Positions 34,526 to 44,012 of a stretch of DNA of 64,000 nt are shown piece by piece. The notes beneath the pieces were generated by a model. That model had not been told where the DNA came from, did not search any database, and saw only the letters and a program-made list of their open reading frames with translations. Within the stretch, counting starts at the first letter, position 1. Each line of letters starts with the position of its first letter. The stretch lies in assembly GCF_000315485.1 (NCBI RefSeq), contig NZ_JH992941.1:1333312-1397311 (forward strand). The letters are read 5' to 3'. A program made the translations under genes and the position numbers. The DNA is from Bacteroides oleiciplenus YIT 12058 (GTDB lineage: Bacteria; Bacteroidota; Bacteroidia; Bacteroidales; Bacteroidaceae).

Positions 34526-34574
34526 CAAAGATAGAATTTTTTTGTGAATACTCTAACAAAATCATCTATCTTTG
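34526..34574. promoter_or_regulatory. Symmetric divergent promoters of the AraC and PAP2 genes
   Basis: CAAAGATAGA (34526-34535) and TCTATCTTTG (34565-34574) form a perfect 10-bp inverted repeat. Each arm holds one TATCTTTG -7 box, one per strand (34526-34533 minus, 34567-34574 plus). The -33 TTTG boxes lie inside: 34541-34544 for the plus strand (22-bp spacing) and 34557-34560 for the minus strand (23-bp spacing). Both spacings are slightly long. Confidence 0.6.
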
Positions 34575-34597
34575 CAGCAAACTATAAGAAAGACTGC

Positions 34598-35200
34598 ATG
34601 AAAAGGACTATTTTTTTTGTATTTTTTGCATCGTTGGTTGTATTCAGTATTTCTGCACAGAATTGGGATATTAATACTTTACATCAAATAAATAGCTGGG
34701 ATGGTAAATTTATTCGTAATTATAATAAAATAATTTCTCGTACAGAACCTTATATTGCCGTGGGAGTTCCTGTAGCGATGGCATTGGCTGCCTGGATAAA
34801 AAAAGACCGTGAATTATTGAAAGATGCCATATACGTAGGAACCAGTGTTGCCGGTGCTTTTGTGGTGACTTATGGTATGAAATATCTTATAGATCGTGAA
34901 CGCCCATTCGACCGTTATCCCGATCAGGTGCATGCTTATAGTCACGAAACCAGTCCTTCCTTTCCTTCGGGACATACGGCAACAGCTTTTGCATTGGCAA
35001 CTTCGCTCTGTGTGAGGTATCCCAAGTGGTATGTGATAGCTCCTTCCGCCTTATGGGCATGTTCTGTTGGGGTATCCCGCATGAATGAAGGTGTGCACTA
35101 TCCGTCCGATGTACTGGCGGGTGCAGTCATCGGAGCCGGATGTGCGGTAGTCAATATCTATGTGAATCGTTGGCTGAATAAATGGTTATTCGGCAATTAA
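34598..35200 (+). CDS. PAP2-family phosphatase
   Basis: The start is set at ATG 34598 (MKRTIFFVFFASLVVFSISAQ), because an upstream ATG at 34544 lies before the promoter's -7 box. About 200 residues. The three PAP2 motifs are present: KYLIDRERPF, SPSFPSGHTATAFA, and SRMNEGVHYPSDVLAGAVIG, with catalytic His in the second and third. It starts with a signal peptide and has only a few hydrophobic helices, so it is probably a periplasmic or membrane-bound acid or lipid phosphatase. Its stop codon overlaps the S41 protease gene's stop by 4 bp, converging. Possible substrates include phosphatidylglycerophosphate, undecaprenyl diphosphate and lipid A phosphates; sequence does not decide. Confidence 0.85.
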   Translation: MKRTIFFVFFASLVVFSISAQNWDINTLHQINSWDGKFIRNYNKIISRTEPYIAVGVPVAMALAAWIKKDRELLKDAIYVGTSVAGAFVVTYGMKYLIDRERPFDRYPDQVHAYSHETSPSFPSGHTATAFALATSLCVRYPKWYVIAPSALWACSVGVSRMNEGVHYPSDVLAGAVIGAGCAVVNIYVNRWLNKWLFGN

Positions 35201-36816
35201 TTCAGAATTTCCTGATATTTATTGGTATTCAGCAGTTCTAAAGCTTGTTGTACGCTATTGTTCGTAGTGTTTATTACTTGGAAATATTCATTCATATCCC
35301 AGAGGTCACGGGCAATCAAGGCTTTCAACTGTGTCTTTATCAAGGGCAGTGACTTGTTGTATTGCTCTTCGTTGAACTCAATCTTTTCCTTCTCGGCAGC
35401 AGCGCGTATGTCTGCAAGCATTTGTTCGTCTATCTCGAACTTATTGTTGAAGGAGTCGAACTTCTTGTATTTCTCCTGTAACTCTTTCCGGTGATTTTCT
35501 ATGTACTTCGTTGTTGCTTTGATGACAACGCCTTTGGCTACAAGGTTCCGGTGGTAGTCAGTGTATTGGGTGGTGTCAATCGGTACAAAATAATCGGGCA
35601 TGATACCACCACCACCATATACGGTGCGTTTCAGCTTCTTGGTTGAATTCTTCAGTGAGTCGGGGAAGTGGATGCTGTCGGCATGCATCATCTCTCCGCG
35701 GTTGAAGCGTTCTACCAAATCCATATTGTATTTCTCCTGACCATCATCTTTTCTGAGGCTTCTGCCATCCAGATTAGCGGTATGATCGTAAGGCTTCTGG
35801 ATGCAACGGCCGGAAGGGGTATAATAACGAGCGATAGTCAAACGTATCATAGAACCGTCGGGCAGGTCGATGGGGCGTTGAACTAAACCTTTGCCGAAAG
35901 TGCGGCGGCCTACAACTAAACCTCTGTCCCAATCCTGTACGGCACCGGTCACGATTTCACTTGCAGAAGCGGAATATTCATCGACCAACACGATAAGGCG
36001 TCCGTTCTTGAAGTTACCTGTACCTCTGGCGTAGAAGTTGCTGCGTTGTGAGGTCCTTCCTTCGGTATATACAATAAGTTCTTTCTGTTGCAGGAATTCG
36101 TTGGCAAGGTCGATAGCTGCATTCAGATAACCGCCACCGTTGCCTTGCAGGTCAAGTATCAAGTCCTTCATTCCCTGTTTTTGTAGTTCTTTGAGGGCTG
36201 CCGTGAATTCCTCGGCGGTAGTGGCGCCGAAACGGTTGATGCGGATATAACCTGTTTTAGGCTGTATCATATAAGAAGCGTCCAGACTGAGAATAGGTAT
36301 TTTATCACGTTTTACGGTGAAGAGCAAAGGGTCGTCTACTCCGCGGCGAACAATGGTCAGTTTTACTTCCGAGTCCTTTGGGCCACGCAAGCGTGCCATA
36401 ATATCTTCTGTGGACATCTTCACGCCGGCAATGGCGCTGTCGTTTACTGCAACGATACGGTCACCTGCCAGGATACCTACCTTTTCAGAGGGACCGTTGC
36501 TGACGGGCTGTATAATTAATAAGGTGTCTTCTATCATCTGAAACTGCACGCCTATACCTTCGAAATTGCCTTGCAGAGGTTCGTTCATCTTTTTCACTTC
36601 CTCGGCGTCATTGTATGTGGAGTGCGGGTCGAGCTGTGCCAACATGCGGATAATAGCTTCTTCCACCAGCTTATTTTCGTCTACCGAGTCTACATACAGG
36701 TTGGCAATAGCAAACTCTGCCATTTGTAACTTGCGGGCAGCTGCGTTGCCCATGTTTTGTGCCTGCATGGAAGTCATGGCACCTACACATATCATTAAGA
36801 TAAGAAGTTTCTTCAT
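35197..36816 (-). CDS. S41-family C-terminal processing peptidase
   Basis: A 539-residue secreted protease with a signal peptide (LLILMICVGAMTSMQAQ). Order: helical N-terminal part; PDZ domain (GIGVQFQMIEDTLLIIQPVSNGPSEKVGILAGDRIVAVND); S41 catalytic core with GYIRINRF, LILDLQGNGGGYL, DEYSASASEIVTGAVQDWDRG (catalytic Ser) and VGRRTFGKGLVQ (catalytic Lys); then a long helical C-terminal part. It belongs to the CtpA/Prc group, which trims or degrades envelope proteins from their C-termini. It ends convergent with the PAP2 gene. Upstream lies coaD in the same direction, separated by heptad repeats. Confidence 0.9.
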   Translation of the reverse strand: MKKLLILMICVGAMTSMQAQNMGNAAARKLQMAEFAIANLYVDSVDENKLVEEAIIRMLAQLDPHSTYNDAEEVKKMNEPLQGNFEGIGVQFQMIEDTLLIIQPVSNGPSEKVGILAGDRIVAVNDSAIAGVKMSTEDIMARLRGPKDSEVKLTIVRRGVDDPLLFTVKRDKIPILSLDASYMIQPKTGYIRINRFGATTAEEFTAALKELQKQGMKDLILDLQGNGGGYLNAAIDLANEFLQQKELIVYTEGRTSQRSNFYARGTGNFKNGRLIVLVDEYSASASEIVTGAVQDWDRGLVVGRRTFGKGLVQRPIDLPDGSMIRLTIARYYTPSGRCIQKPYDHTANLDGRSLRKDDGQEKYNMDLVERFNRGEMMHADSIHFPDSLKNSTKKLKRTVYGGGGIMPDYFVPIDTTQYTDYHRNLVAKGVVIKATTKYIENHRKELQEKYKKFDSFNNKFEIDEQMLADIRAAAEKEKIEFNEEQYNKSLPLIKTQLKALIARDLWDMNEYFQVINTTNNSVQQALELLNTNKYQEILN

Positions 36817-36829
36817 TATTCTCTTCGTT

Positions 36830-36864
36830 TATCACTTATCACTTTGTTACTTATCACTAAATCT
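36830..36864. repeat. 7-bp-phased repeat E (TATCACT)
   Basis: TATCACT at 36830 and 36837, TTGTTAC at 36844, TTATCAC at 36851 and TAAATCT at 36858, an exact 7-bp step with decay at the ends. It fills the gap between the S41 start and the coaD stop. Words are close to those of repeat F on the far side of the next gene. Confidence 0.7.
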
Positions 36865-37309
36865 CCATCCCTTTGGGAATAAACTGGCTGATGTCCTTGC
36901 CAAACTGCAACAGCTCGCGGACGGTGGTCGAGCTGATACACGTCAGTTCGGGCTCGGTAAAGAGCAGGATGGTTTCGATGCCTGCCAGTTTACGGTTGAT
37001 GTCTGCAATAGTTTCTTCGTATTCGAAATCTTTCACAGTGCGGATGCCGCGGATGATGAATTGAGCATCCACCTGCTGGGCAAAATCAATTGTCAGGCAA
37101 TCATAAGAATATACTTTGATGCGTGGCTCGTTCCGGTAGAACCCCTGTATCATTTCCACGCGTTTTTCGATGGGGAAATAGGTGTTCTTGTTTTCGTTGA
37201 TACCAATTCCAATGATGATTTCATCCATAAAGGTCAGCGCGCGGGCCACTACCGAGGAGTGCCCGATAGTGAAAGGGTCGAATGTTCCCGGAAAGATTGC
37301 TCTTCTCAT
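36857..37309 (-). CDS. coaD: Pantetheine-phosphate adenylyltransferase
   Basis: A 150-residue enzyme of coenzyme A synthesis: it joins 4'-phosphopantetheine and ATP to give dephospho-CoA. The nucleotidyltransferase signature is [18 protein letters not shown] (the HxGH-type TIGH at 14-17). Further motifs are the [12 protein letters not shown] region and ISSTTVREL near the C-terminus (the ISSTxxR motif). Length is typical for the family (about 160 residues). Its ATG overlaps the topoisomerase gene stop by 4 bp, so they form an operon. The stop lies in the heptad repeat E. Confidence 0.95.
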   Translation of the reverse strand: MRRAIFPGTFDPFTIGHSSVVARALTFMDEIIIGIGINENKNTYFPIEKRVEMIQGFYRNEPRIKVYSYDCLTIDFAQQVDAQFIIRGIRTVKDFEYEETIADINRKLAGIETILLFTEPELTCISSTTVRELLQFGKDISQFIPKGMEI

Positions 37310-39177
37310 GATGCCAAGTCTTCTTCTATAACCAGATTATTGATAATAAAGTTTTGCCGTTCCATGGTATTCTTACCCATGTAGAATTCCAATAACTCTT
37401 TCACAAGGTCCGTCTTGCGCAGGGTAACCTGCTCCAGACGCATATCTTTGCCGATAAAGTGCTTGAATTCATCGGGTGAAATTTCTCCCAAACCTTTAAA
37501 GCGGGTGATTTCAGGATTCGGTCCCAGCTCCTCAATCGCCTTCTGCCGTTCTTCTTCCGTATAGCAATAAGTGGTCTTTTTCTTATTACGCACGCGGAAC
37601 AGCGGGGTTTGTAATATATATACATGCCCTTTCTTAATCAAATCCGGGAAGAATTGCAGGAAGAATGTGATGAGCAGCAGTCGGATATGCATACCGTCTA
37701 CATCGGCATCGGTGGCGGCAATTACCTTGTTGTAACGCAATCCTTCAATGCCGTCCTCAATGTTCAGGGCAGCTTGCAGCAGGTTGAATTCTTCGTTTTC
37801 ATATACCACCTTTTTGGTCAGGCCGAATGAGTTCAACGGTTTACCGCGAAGACTGAACACAGCTTGCGTATTCACATCACGGCTTTTGGTGATGGAACCA
37901 CTGGCGGAGTCACCCTCGGTGATGAAGATGCAGGATTCTGCTTCCTGATCCTTTCCTTTGCCGTCGTTGAGGTGATAGCGGCAGTCGCGCAACTTGCGGT
38001 TGTGTAGGTTGGCTTTCTTGGCACGTTCGCGCGCCAGTTTGGTTACGCCGGCAATGGCTTTGCGCTCCTTCTCGGAGTCTTGTATCTTTTGCAGCATGAC
38101 TTCCGAAACCAACGGGTTCTTGTGGAGATAGTTGTCCACTTCCGTCTTGATGAAATCACCTACATATTTATTCACACTTACACCGCCGGGAGACATGGAG
38201 GGTGAACCGAGCTTGGTCTTCGTCTGCCCCTCGAACTGAGGTTCTTCTACATTGATGGCGATGGCGGCAACGATACCGTTGCGGATGTCGGCATACTCTT
38301 GGTTCTTGTTGTAGAACTCCTTGATGGTGCGGGCGATGTGCTCTTTGAGAGCACTCTGGTGCGTTCCACCCTGTGTGGTATGCTGGCCGTTGACGAAGGA
38401 ATAATATTCTTCGCCGTATTGGTTGGTATGCGTAAAGGCTATTTCAATATCTTCTCCTTTCAGATGGATAATGTTGTACAACCCCTGCGCAGTCATGTTG
38501 TCGTTCAGCAAATCTTCCAGACCGTGGCGCGAAATGATGCGCTGACCGTTGTAGATGATGGAAAGTCCTGTGTTGAGGTACGTATAATTACGCAGTAACA
38601 TTTCCACGAAATTAGCCTGGAAGGAATAGTTGAGGAATAATGTGTTGTCCGGTTCAAAGAAGATGTAAGTTCCACTTTCTTCATTGGAGCTTTCCGTCAC
38701 ATCGCTTTGGAGATTGCCTTTTTCGAAAATGGCGATACGGACTTTACCTTCGCGATAGCTACGTACTTCAAAACGGCTGCTAAGTGCGTTCACGGCTTTG
38801 ATACCCACACCGTTCAGTCCGACGCTCTTCTTGAAAGCCTTGCTGTCGTACTTACCGCCGGTATTGAGTTTGCTCACCGCTTCGATCAGCTTTCCTTGCG
38901 GAATGCCACGACCATAGTCGCGCACGCAAACACGAAGGTTATCCTCAATGTTTATCTCAATCCGTTTACCTGCACCCATTTTGAATTCATCGATGCTGTT
39001 GTCCATTACTTCTTTCAGCAATACATAGATACCGTCGTCGTTCTGCGTACCGTCGCCCAAACGACCGATATACATGCCCGAACGGACACGGATGTGCTCC
39101 ATGTCGTCAAGATGACGAATGTTGTCTTCCGTATATTCTACATTACCTTCGGGCATCAGTCCGTTGATTTCTTCCAT
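37306..39177 (-). CDS. parE: DNA topoisomerase IV subunit B (ParE/GyrB family)
   Basis: A 623-residue type IIA topoisomerase ATPase subunit. The GHKL domain shows [11 protein letters not shown] (Glu56, Asn60), VRDYGRGIP and [16 protein letters not shown]. The transducer domain has [11 protein letters not shown]. The TOPRIM domain has [11 protein letters not shown], with [19 protein letters not shown] for the metal. A final FKGLGEI and [14 protein letters not shown] close the protein. The length, below 650 residues, fits ParE rather than GyrB. The partner ParC gene is not in the window. It overlaps coaD by 4 bp. The upstream gap to the GNAT gene holds heptad repeat F. Confidence 0.88.
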   Translation of the reverse strand: MEEINGLMPEGNVEYTEDNIRHLDDMEHIRVRSGMYIGRLGDGTQNDDGIYVLLKEVMDNSIDEFKMGAGKRIEINIEDNLRVCVRDYGRGIPQGKLIEAVSKLNTGGKYDSKAFKKSVGLNGVGIKAVNALSSRFEVRSYREGKVRIAIFEKGNLQSDVTESSNEESGTYIFFEPDNTLFLNYSFQANFVEMLLRNYTYLNTGLSIIYNGQRIISRHGLEDLLNDNMTAQGLYNIIHLKGEDIEIAFTHTNQYGEEYYSFVNGQHTTQGGTHQSALKEHIARTIKEFYNKNQEYADIRNGIVAAIAINVEEPQFEGQTKTKLGSPSMSPGGVSVNKYVGDFIKTEVDNYLHKNPLVSEVMLQKIQDSEKERKAIAGVTKLARERAKKANLHNRKLRDCRYHLNDGKGKDQEAESCIFITEGDSASGSITKSRDVNTQAVFSLRGKPLNSFGLTKKVVYENEEFNLLQAALNIEDGIEGLRYNKVIAATDADVDGMHIRLLLITFFLQFFPDLIKKGHVYILQTPLFRVRNKKKTTYCYTEEERQKAIEELGPNPEITRFKGLGEISPDEFKHFIGKDMRLEQVTLRKTDLVKELLEFYMGKNTMERQNFIINNLVIEEDLAS

Positions 39178-39186
39178 AAGTTTAAT

Positions 39187-39277
39187 ATAGTGTTTAGTGA
39201 TTGGTGATTAGTGATTAGTGCCATGCGGCGTGATAGTTAACTACTAATCACTAACCGTTAATCACTAATGATTAATC
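39187..39277. repeat. 7-bp-phased inverted repeat F (TTAGTGA / ACTAATC)
   Basis: Left heptads start at 39187, 39194, 39201, 39208 and 39215 (TTAGTGA-like). Right heptads start at 39243, 39250, 39257, 39264 and 39271 (ACTAATC-like). All steps are 7 bp. The halves are inverted: TTAGTGATTAG (39208-39218) pairs with CTAATCACTAA (39244-39254). The GNAT stop codon (39265-39267) lies inside the right half. Confidence 0.8.
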
Positions 39278-40404
39278 TCTTTAATAAACGCCCTGCGCCG
39301 TTTATGCTGTTCGGTTTCGAAGTACTCCCATTGCGCTTGTACCTTGCCGTTCAGCTCCAGTTCAGGGTTGCTCTCTGCAAATATAAAACCTAATTTTTGA
39401 TAAACCGGAATTAAATCGGAAAATAACAATGCGTTAACACCTTTGTTCTGGTACTCCGGTTTCACGGCAATGAGCAATAAGTCCAACATCTTGGCGCGTC
39501 GTTTCATGAACAGGGCTTTCAGCAAATAATACCATCCGAAAGGTAATAACCGCCCGTGCGCTTTCTGTAAAGCTTCGGACAGGGATGGCATCGAAATCCC
39601 TACGGCAACCAACTGGTCGTTTTCGTCTATGATGAGTGGCACCATGCGCAGGTCTATGATGGGCAGATACATCTTCACGTACTGGTCAATCTGCCGCTGT
39701 GACAGGGCCGAGTATCCGAACAGAGGCTTATATGCTTCGTTCATCAGCTCAAAGATGGCTTGTCCGTATTCGCGGGCGATTTTCTTTGAAGAAGTATATT
39801 TCTTGATTCGGAGATTATATTTTCGTTGGATAAGGTCGGAGATGCGTTTATGTTTCTCCGGTATGGCATCCGGAATGTAGATTTTGAATTCCACCCAGTC
39901 GGCATCCTTTTCAAAGCCCATGCGCTCCATGTGCTGCGGATAGTAAGGATAGTTGTAGATGGTTGCCATAGTACTGAGCTGGTCGTATCCTTCGATGAGC
40001 ATGCCCTCTGCGTCAAAGTCTGTGAACCCCAGTGGGCCTTGTATATGGGTCATCCCACGTTCTTTTCCCCATTCTTCCACAGTGCGAATCAGCGCATCGG
40101 AGACTTCGGGGTCGTCAATAAAATCAATCCAGCCGAAGCGGACATTCTTCTTTTCCCAGGTTTGATTGGCTTTGTGGTTGATGATGGCAGCTACGCGTCC
40201 TACTATTTGGTTGTCTTTGTATGCTAAGAAATACTCTGCTTCGCAGAACTCAAATGCCGCATTCTTTTTCTTACTGAAAGTGTTGAGCATATCGTCGTAA
40301 AGATCGGGAACGGAGTAAGGGTTGCCTTTGTATAGCCGGTAATTGAAGCGGATGAACCGTTTCAATTCTTTAGTCGTGGAAACTTTTTTGATTGTTATTG
40401 CCAT
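39265..40404 (-). CDS. GNAT-like N-acetyltransferase family protein
   Basis: The start is set at ATG 40404 (MAITIKKVSTTKELKRFIRF), because the -7 box lies at 40427-40434 and the longer frame opens upstream of it at 40437. About 379 residues, cytosolic. It has an N-terminal GNAT-like region (FCEAEYFLAYKDNQIVGRVAAIINHKANQTW) with the core strand and loop, and a second similar domain (LLIAVKPEYQNKGVNALLFSDLIPVYQKLGF) with a QNKGV acetyl-CoA loop. Such two-domain proteins are common in Bacteroidetes; the substrate is not known. It is a single gene, with repeat F downstream and the exchanger upstream in the same direction. Confidence 0.7.
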   Translation of the reverse strand: MAITIKKVSTTKELKRFIRFNYRLYKGNPYSVPDLYDDMLNTFSKKKNAAFEFCEAEYFLAYKDNQIVGRVAAIINHKANQTWEKKNVRFGWIDFIDDPEVSDALIRTVEEWGKERGMTHIQGPLGFTDFDAEGMLIEGYDQLSTMATIYNYPYYPQHMERMGFEKDADWVEFKIYIPDAIPEKHKRISDLIQRKYNLRIKKYTSSKKIAREYGQAIFELMNEAYKPLFGYSALSQRQIDQYVKMYLPIIDLRMVPLIIDENDQLVAVGISMPSLSEALQKAHGRLLPFGWYYLLKALFMKRRAKMLDLLLIAVKPEYQNKGVNALLFSDLIPVYQKLGFIFAESNPELELNGKVQAQWEYFETEQHKRRRAFIKEINH

Positions 40405-40426
40405 AATTTTATGTCTAATGAAGTGG

Positions 40427-40434
40427 CAAAGATA
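40427..40434 (-). promoter_or_regulatory. Promoter -7 element of the GNAT gene
   Basis: Minus-strand TATCTTTG matches TAnnTTTG, 22 bp before the ATG at 40404. No TTTG at -33 was seen. The element supports the shorter protein. Confidence 0.5.
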
Positions 40435-40473
40435 CATGATAATCTTTAAAATACCACGCGACGGAGATAAAAA

Positions 40474-41430
40474 CTAATTGTAAATAAGTACCACTGTATA
40501 AGCTATGTAACAAAGTATCAGTATGCTGCCTTCGATGCGCGTGATAGTCCGCTTAGCAAAGAACAGTCCGAATATCCATAACAGGATGCTGGAACCTACC
40601 AATACCAACAGGTCCAGATTGGTGATACCCGTCAGATGCAACGGTGTGATGGAGGCGCTGCATCCCAACACAAAGAATATGTTGAAGAGGTTACTTCCGA
40701 TTACGTTTCCGATGGCAATTTCCGGGTTCTTCTTCAAGGCCGCCACGATGGAGGTGGCAAGCTCAGGCAGAGACGTACCGCCTGCCACGAGAGTCAGTCC
40801 GATGACGGATTCACTCACTCCCAGACTTCGTGCAATGCCACTGGCACCATCCACAAAGAAACTACCACCGGCAATCAGTGCCGCCAGTCCACCTATTATA
40901 TATAGTATAGAACGCCACATGGGCATCTGCTTGATTTCTTCTTCCTCTTCGTCTTCTTTTTTTCCTTGAAAAGCAATGGCAAAGGTATATCCGAGAAAGA
41001 TAATGAAGAAGCAAAGCAATATCAGTCCGTCTGTGGTGCTGAGTACGTTATCTGCACTATGGTCCAGCAGCACATCATTGGCGCAAATCAGCAGTACGAT
41101 GGACGAGAGGATGCAGAGGGGAATCTCCTTTCGCAACGTGTTCCTGGAAATAACGATAGGTGCGAAGAGCGCCGTGCAGCCCACAATCATCAGTGTATTG
41201 AATATATTGCTGCCCACCACGTTTCCTATAGCGATGTCCGCACTTCCTTTCAGGGCGGACGATACGCTGACCGTCAGTTCCGGAGCGGAAGTTCCGAAAG
41301 CAACGATGGTAAGACCGATGACAATGGACGGAATGCGGAAACGTTTGGCGATGGACGCCGCTCCGTCTGTCAGACCGTTGGCTCCTAAAAGAATGAGGAG
41401 AAGACCTCCGATAAGAAAGAGAATATCCAT
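40474..41430 (-). CDS. Calcium/sodium antiporter (YrbG/CaCA family)
   Basis: A 318-residue inner-membrane exchanger with about ten helices in two inverted halves. Both alpha repeats are clear: GLTIVAFGTSAPELTVSVSSALKG then DIAIGNVVGSNIFN, and GLTLVAGGTSLPELATSIVAALKK then EIAIGNVIGSNLFN. The acidic residues in APEL and LPEL bind cations. The cytosolic loop between the halves is very acidic (GKKEDEEEEEIKQ). The family exports calcium in exchange for sodium or protons. It has a -7-like box TATATTTG at 41450-41457 on the minus strand and diverges from the MscS gene. Confidence 0.9.
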   Translation of the reverse strand: MDILFLIGGLLLILLGANGLTDGAASIAKRFRIPSIVIGLTIVAFGTSAPELTVSVSSALKGSADIAIGNVVGSNIFNTLMIVGCTALFAPIVISRNTLRKEIPLCILSSIVLLICANDVLLDHSADNVLSTTDGLILLCFFIIFLGYTFAIAFQGKKEDEEEEEIKQMPMWRSILYIIGGLAALIAGGSFFVDGASGIARSLGVSESVIGLTLVAGGTSLPELATSIVAALKKNPEIAIGNVIGSNLFNIFFVLGCSASITPLHLTGITNLDLLVLVGSSILLWIFGLFFAKRTITRIEGSILILCYIAYTVVLIYN

Positions 41431-41449
41431 AAAAATACTGATTTGGATG

Positions 41450-41457
41450 CAAATATA
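41450..41457 (-). promoter_or_regulatory. Promoter -7 element of the exchanger gene
   Basis: Minus-strand TATATTTG matches TAnnTTTG, 19 bp before the ATG at 41430. No clear -33 box. Confidence 0.4.
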
Positions 41458-41553
41458 ATTAATTCCTTTTTATGAAAAGTGAAAAACATTCCGTATGTTT
41501 GGCGCGTTAATTAAACTTAAGGTCTAGAGTAACCTGTTAAAGGACTTTCATAT

Positions 41554-43356
41554 ATGAGAAGAATTAGCGCGTTATGCATCTGTCTGTTGCTTCTGCCCGT
41601 GTGTGGGGCATCTGCCCAGTTGGTAGAGAAGGTAATGGATATTTTTAATGAAGATACGTTGGGAGCGGTTGCGCCGCTCAAAGCAGATACTGATTCTGTA
41701 TATAAGTTGAGGATGCGGCAGGAGCTGGATGTTGCACGGCTGAATGAAGCTAATCTCAGGATGGAGATAGAGCAAATGAAGCTGAAGTATGATGCAGCCG
41801 ATTCCCTCAAGCTGGCACAGCAACGCCTGCGCATTGATTCACTCCGGAGGATGACCCCGGGTGTTCCTGTAGTGGTGGAAGGCGACACGCTGTATTATTT
41901 GTTTGCCAAGCGGGGCGGACATTCTCCCCAGCAACGTGCCGAGATGAATGCGGCAGCCATTACGGAACTGGGTAAACAGTTTAATCTGCAACCGGACTCG
42001 GTGTATATAGACCGTAGTGACATTGTCACCGACCTGATGTATGGCAATAAAGTGTTGACTTCGTTCACCGACCAGGATGGGCTTTGGGAAGGTTGTACGC
42101 GCGACGAACTGGCGGCTGCCAAGCGGAAGGTGGTAGTGGATAAGCTCAAAGTGATGAAAGACGAGCATAGTCTGTGGCAGCTTGGCAAACGTATTCTCTA
42201 TTTTGTTCTCGTCATTATAGGTCAGTATCTCTTGTTTAGACTCACCACTTGGCTGTTCAATAAGCTGAAAGTCCGTATTCAGCGACTGAAAGATACCAAA
42301 CTGAAACCGATTTCCATTCAGGATTATGAATTACTGGATACGCAGAAGCAGGTGAATTTGCTTGTTTTCCTGGCGAATCTGTTGCGATATGCGGTAATGT
42401 TGCTTCAATTGGTGCTGACGGTGCCGCTGCTTTTCTCCATATTTCCTCAGACAAAAGACCTTGCTTACAAGTTGTTCTCATATATATGGGACCCGATAAA
42501 GAGCATCTTTCTGGGCATAGTGGAGTATATTCCTAATCTGTTTACCATCTTTGTCATCTGGCTTGCCGTGAAATATCTGGTGAGGCTGGTGCGTTACCTT
42601 GCCAATGAAATACAGTCGGAGCGGCTGAAAATAGGAGGGTTCTATGCCGATTGGGCCATGCCTACGTTCCACATTGTGCGTTTCCTGCTTTATGCATTTA
42701 TGATTGCGATGATTTATCCCTATCTGCCGGGTTCCAAGTCGGGTGTTTTTCAGGGAATATCGGTCTTTGTGGGATTGATTGTTTCGCTGGGGTCAAGTAC
42801 GGTTATCGGTAATATCATAGCGGGATTGGTGATTACGTATATGCGTCCGTTCAAGTTGGGCGACCGCATCAAACTGAATGACACTACGGGCAATGTGATT
42901 GAGAAAACTCCGTTGGTAACCCGCATACGTACGCCGAAGAATGAGGTGGTGACTATCCCGAACTCTTTCATCATGTCTTCGCATACAGTGAATTTCAGTC
43001 AGTCGGCACGCGATTACGGGTTGATTATCCATTCTGAAGTCAGTGTAGGGTATGACATACCTTGGCGGAAGACGCACCAGTTGCTGGTGGAGGCTGCGCT
43101 GAACACTCCCGGAGTAGTGGACGATCCGCGTCCGTTTGTATTAGAAACTTCTCTACAGGATTATTATCCGGTTTATCAGGTGAATGCTTATATAAAGGAT
43201 GCCAACCAGTTGGCACAGGTTTACTCCGACCTGCACCAGAATATTCAGGACCGCTTCAATGAAGAGGGCATTGAGATTATGTCGCCGCACTACATCGCTA
43301 CGCGCGACGGTAGTGAGACGACGATACCTAAAGATGATTTGCGGGGAAAGAAGTAA
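41554..43356 (+). CDS. MscS-family mechanosensitive channel
   Basis: A 600-residue membrane protein with a signal peptide (ALCICLLLLPVCGASAQ). A periplasmic helical region follows, with coiled-coil character (LDVARLNEANLRMEIEQMKL). Several membrane helices follow (for example LFTIFVIWLAVKYLVRLVRYL). The pore helix and beta domain of MscS are seen in GSSTVIGNIIAGLVITYMRPFKLGDRIKLN, then VTRIRTPKNEVVTIPNSFIM and HTVNFS. The C-terminal alpha/beta domain includes EVSVGYDIPWRKTHQLLVEAA. It releases solutes on osmotic downshift. The large N-terminal extension resembles MscK/MscM-type relatives in layout, though it is shorter. Confidence 0.9.
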   Translation: MRRISALCICLLLLPVCGASAQLVEKVMDIFNEDTLGAVAPLKADTDSVYKLRMRQELDVARLNEANLRMEIEQMKLKYDAADSLKLAQQRLRIDSLRRMTPGVPVVVEGDTLYYLFAKRGGHSPQQRAEMNAAAITELGKQFNLQPDSVYIDRSDIVTDLMYGNKVLTSFTDQDGLWEGCTRDELAAAKRKVVVDKLKVMKDEHSLWQLGKRILYFVLVIIGQYLLFRLTTWLFNKLKVRIQRLKDTKLKPISIQDYELLDTQKQVNLLVFLANLLRYAVMLLQLVLTVPLLFSIFPQTKDLAYKLFSYIWDPIKSIFLGIVEYIPNLFTIFVIWLAVKYLVRLVRYLANEIQSERLKIGGFYADWAMPTFHIVRFLLYAFMIAMIYPYLPGSKSGVFQGISVFVGLIVSLGSSTVIGNIIAGLVITYMRPFKLGDRIKLNDTTGNVIEKTPLVTRIRTPKNEVVTIPNSFIMSSHTVNFSQSARDYGLIIHSEVSVGYDIPWRKTHQLLVEAALNTPGVVDDPRPFVLETSLQDYYPVYQVNAYIKDANQLAQVYSDLHQNIQDRFNEEGIEIMSPHYIATRDGSETTIPKDDLRGKK

Positions 43357-44012
43357 TTCTCTTATCGAACGGAGAAATAGTGTCGTCGTCCAGCAACCAC
43401 TTCCATATAGGAATGACTTTTTATCGAGTATATTCGATAAAACATCTGTTTGGCGGGTATCTCAGTTTACGGGATTCTATTTTTAATTGTACCGAATTCG
43501 GTACTATAAGTACTCTTTCAATGGCAGGTAGCCTGAGTAGTTGCAATGTATTTAAATGAAATCATTGTCCTATAAATATGCATTTAAGTCGGTTAATCTT
43601 ATTGCTTTATTATGAATATTATTGTCATTGATCGCTTTTATGCGGAAAGACGGGCGAACGGTCTGAATTGAAAATCTGCCGACCGTCCCGATGATAATAG
43701 GAAAGAATGCAAGGAACGATATCGTGATTGTTTGGAAAGAAAGCTATTGGCCTGGTTATGGATTTCTTTGTATGTGTTGTGCTAATAAAACCAATCAAAT
43801 TGTTTTGTAAAGAGGGTAACTCGTATCAAACAGCTCCTATGGGAAAATAGAGAAAGACCTTGTGAATGGCAGATAAAACAGCTCTCAAAGGCGGATTCCC
43901 CCTTTCATTTTACCTGAAAACAGCCTTTCAACCCACCAAACTATACCTTTTTGGGCAGATAACTACACTCTTTTGAGTAAATAGCGTAGCCTTCCGGACA
44001 AGATGAATCACT
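43357..44012. other. Gene-free spacer after the MscS gene
   Basis: No convincing coding frame on either strand. It holds a 9-bp hairpin (TTTTATCGA at 43419-43427 with TCGATAAAA at 43434-43442), a 16-bp perfect palindrome at 43489-43504, and from about 43605 to 43800 a stretch with codon-like texture but several stops. That stretch may be decayed coding DNA; I cannot assign a family. Confidence 0.5.
43489..43504. repeat. Perfect 16-bp palindrome
   Basis: GTACCGAATTCGGTAC reads the same on both strands. It lies 130 bp after the MscS stop in a gene-free stretch. It could be a protein-binding site or a chance remnant; no similar site was noticed elsewhere in the window. Confidence 0.7.
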
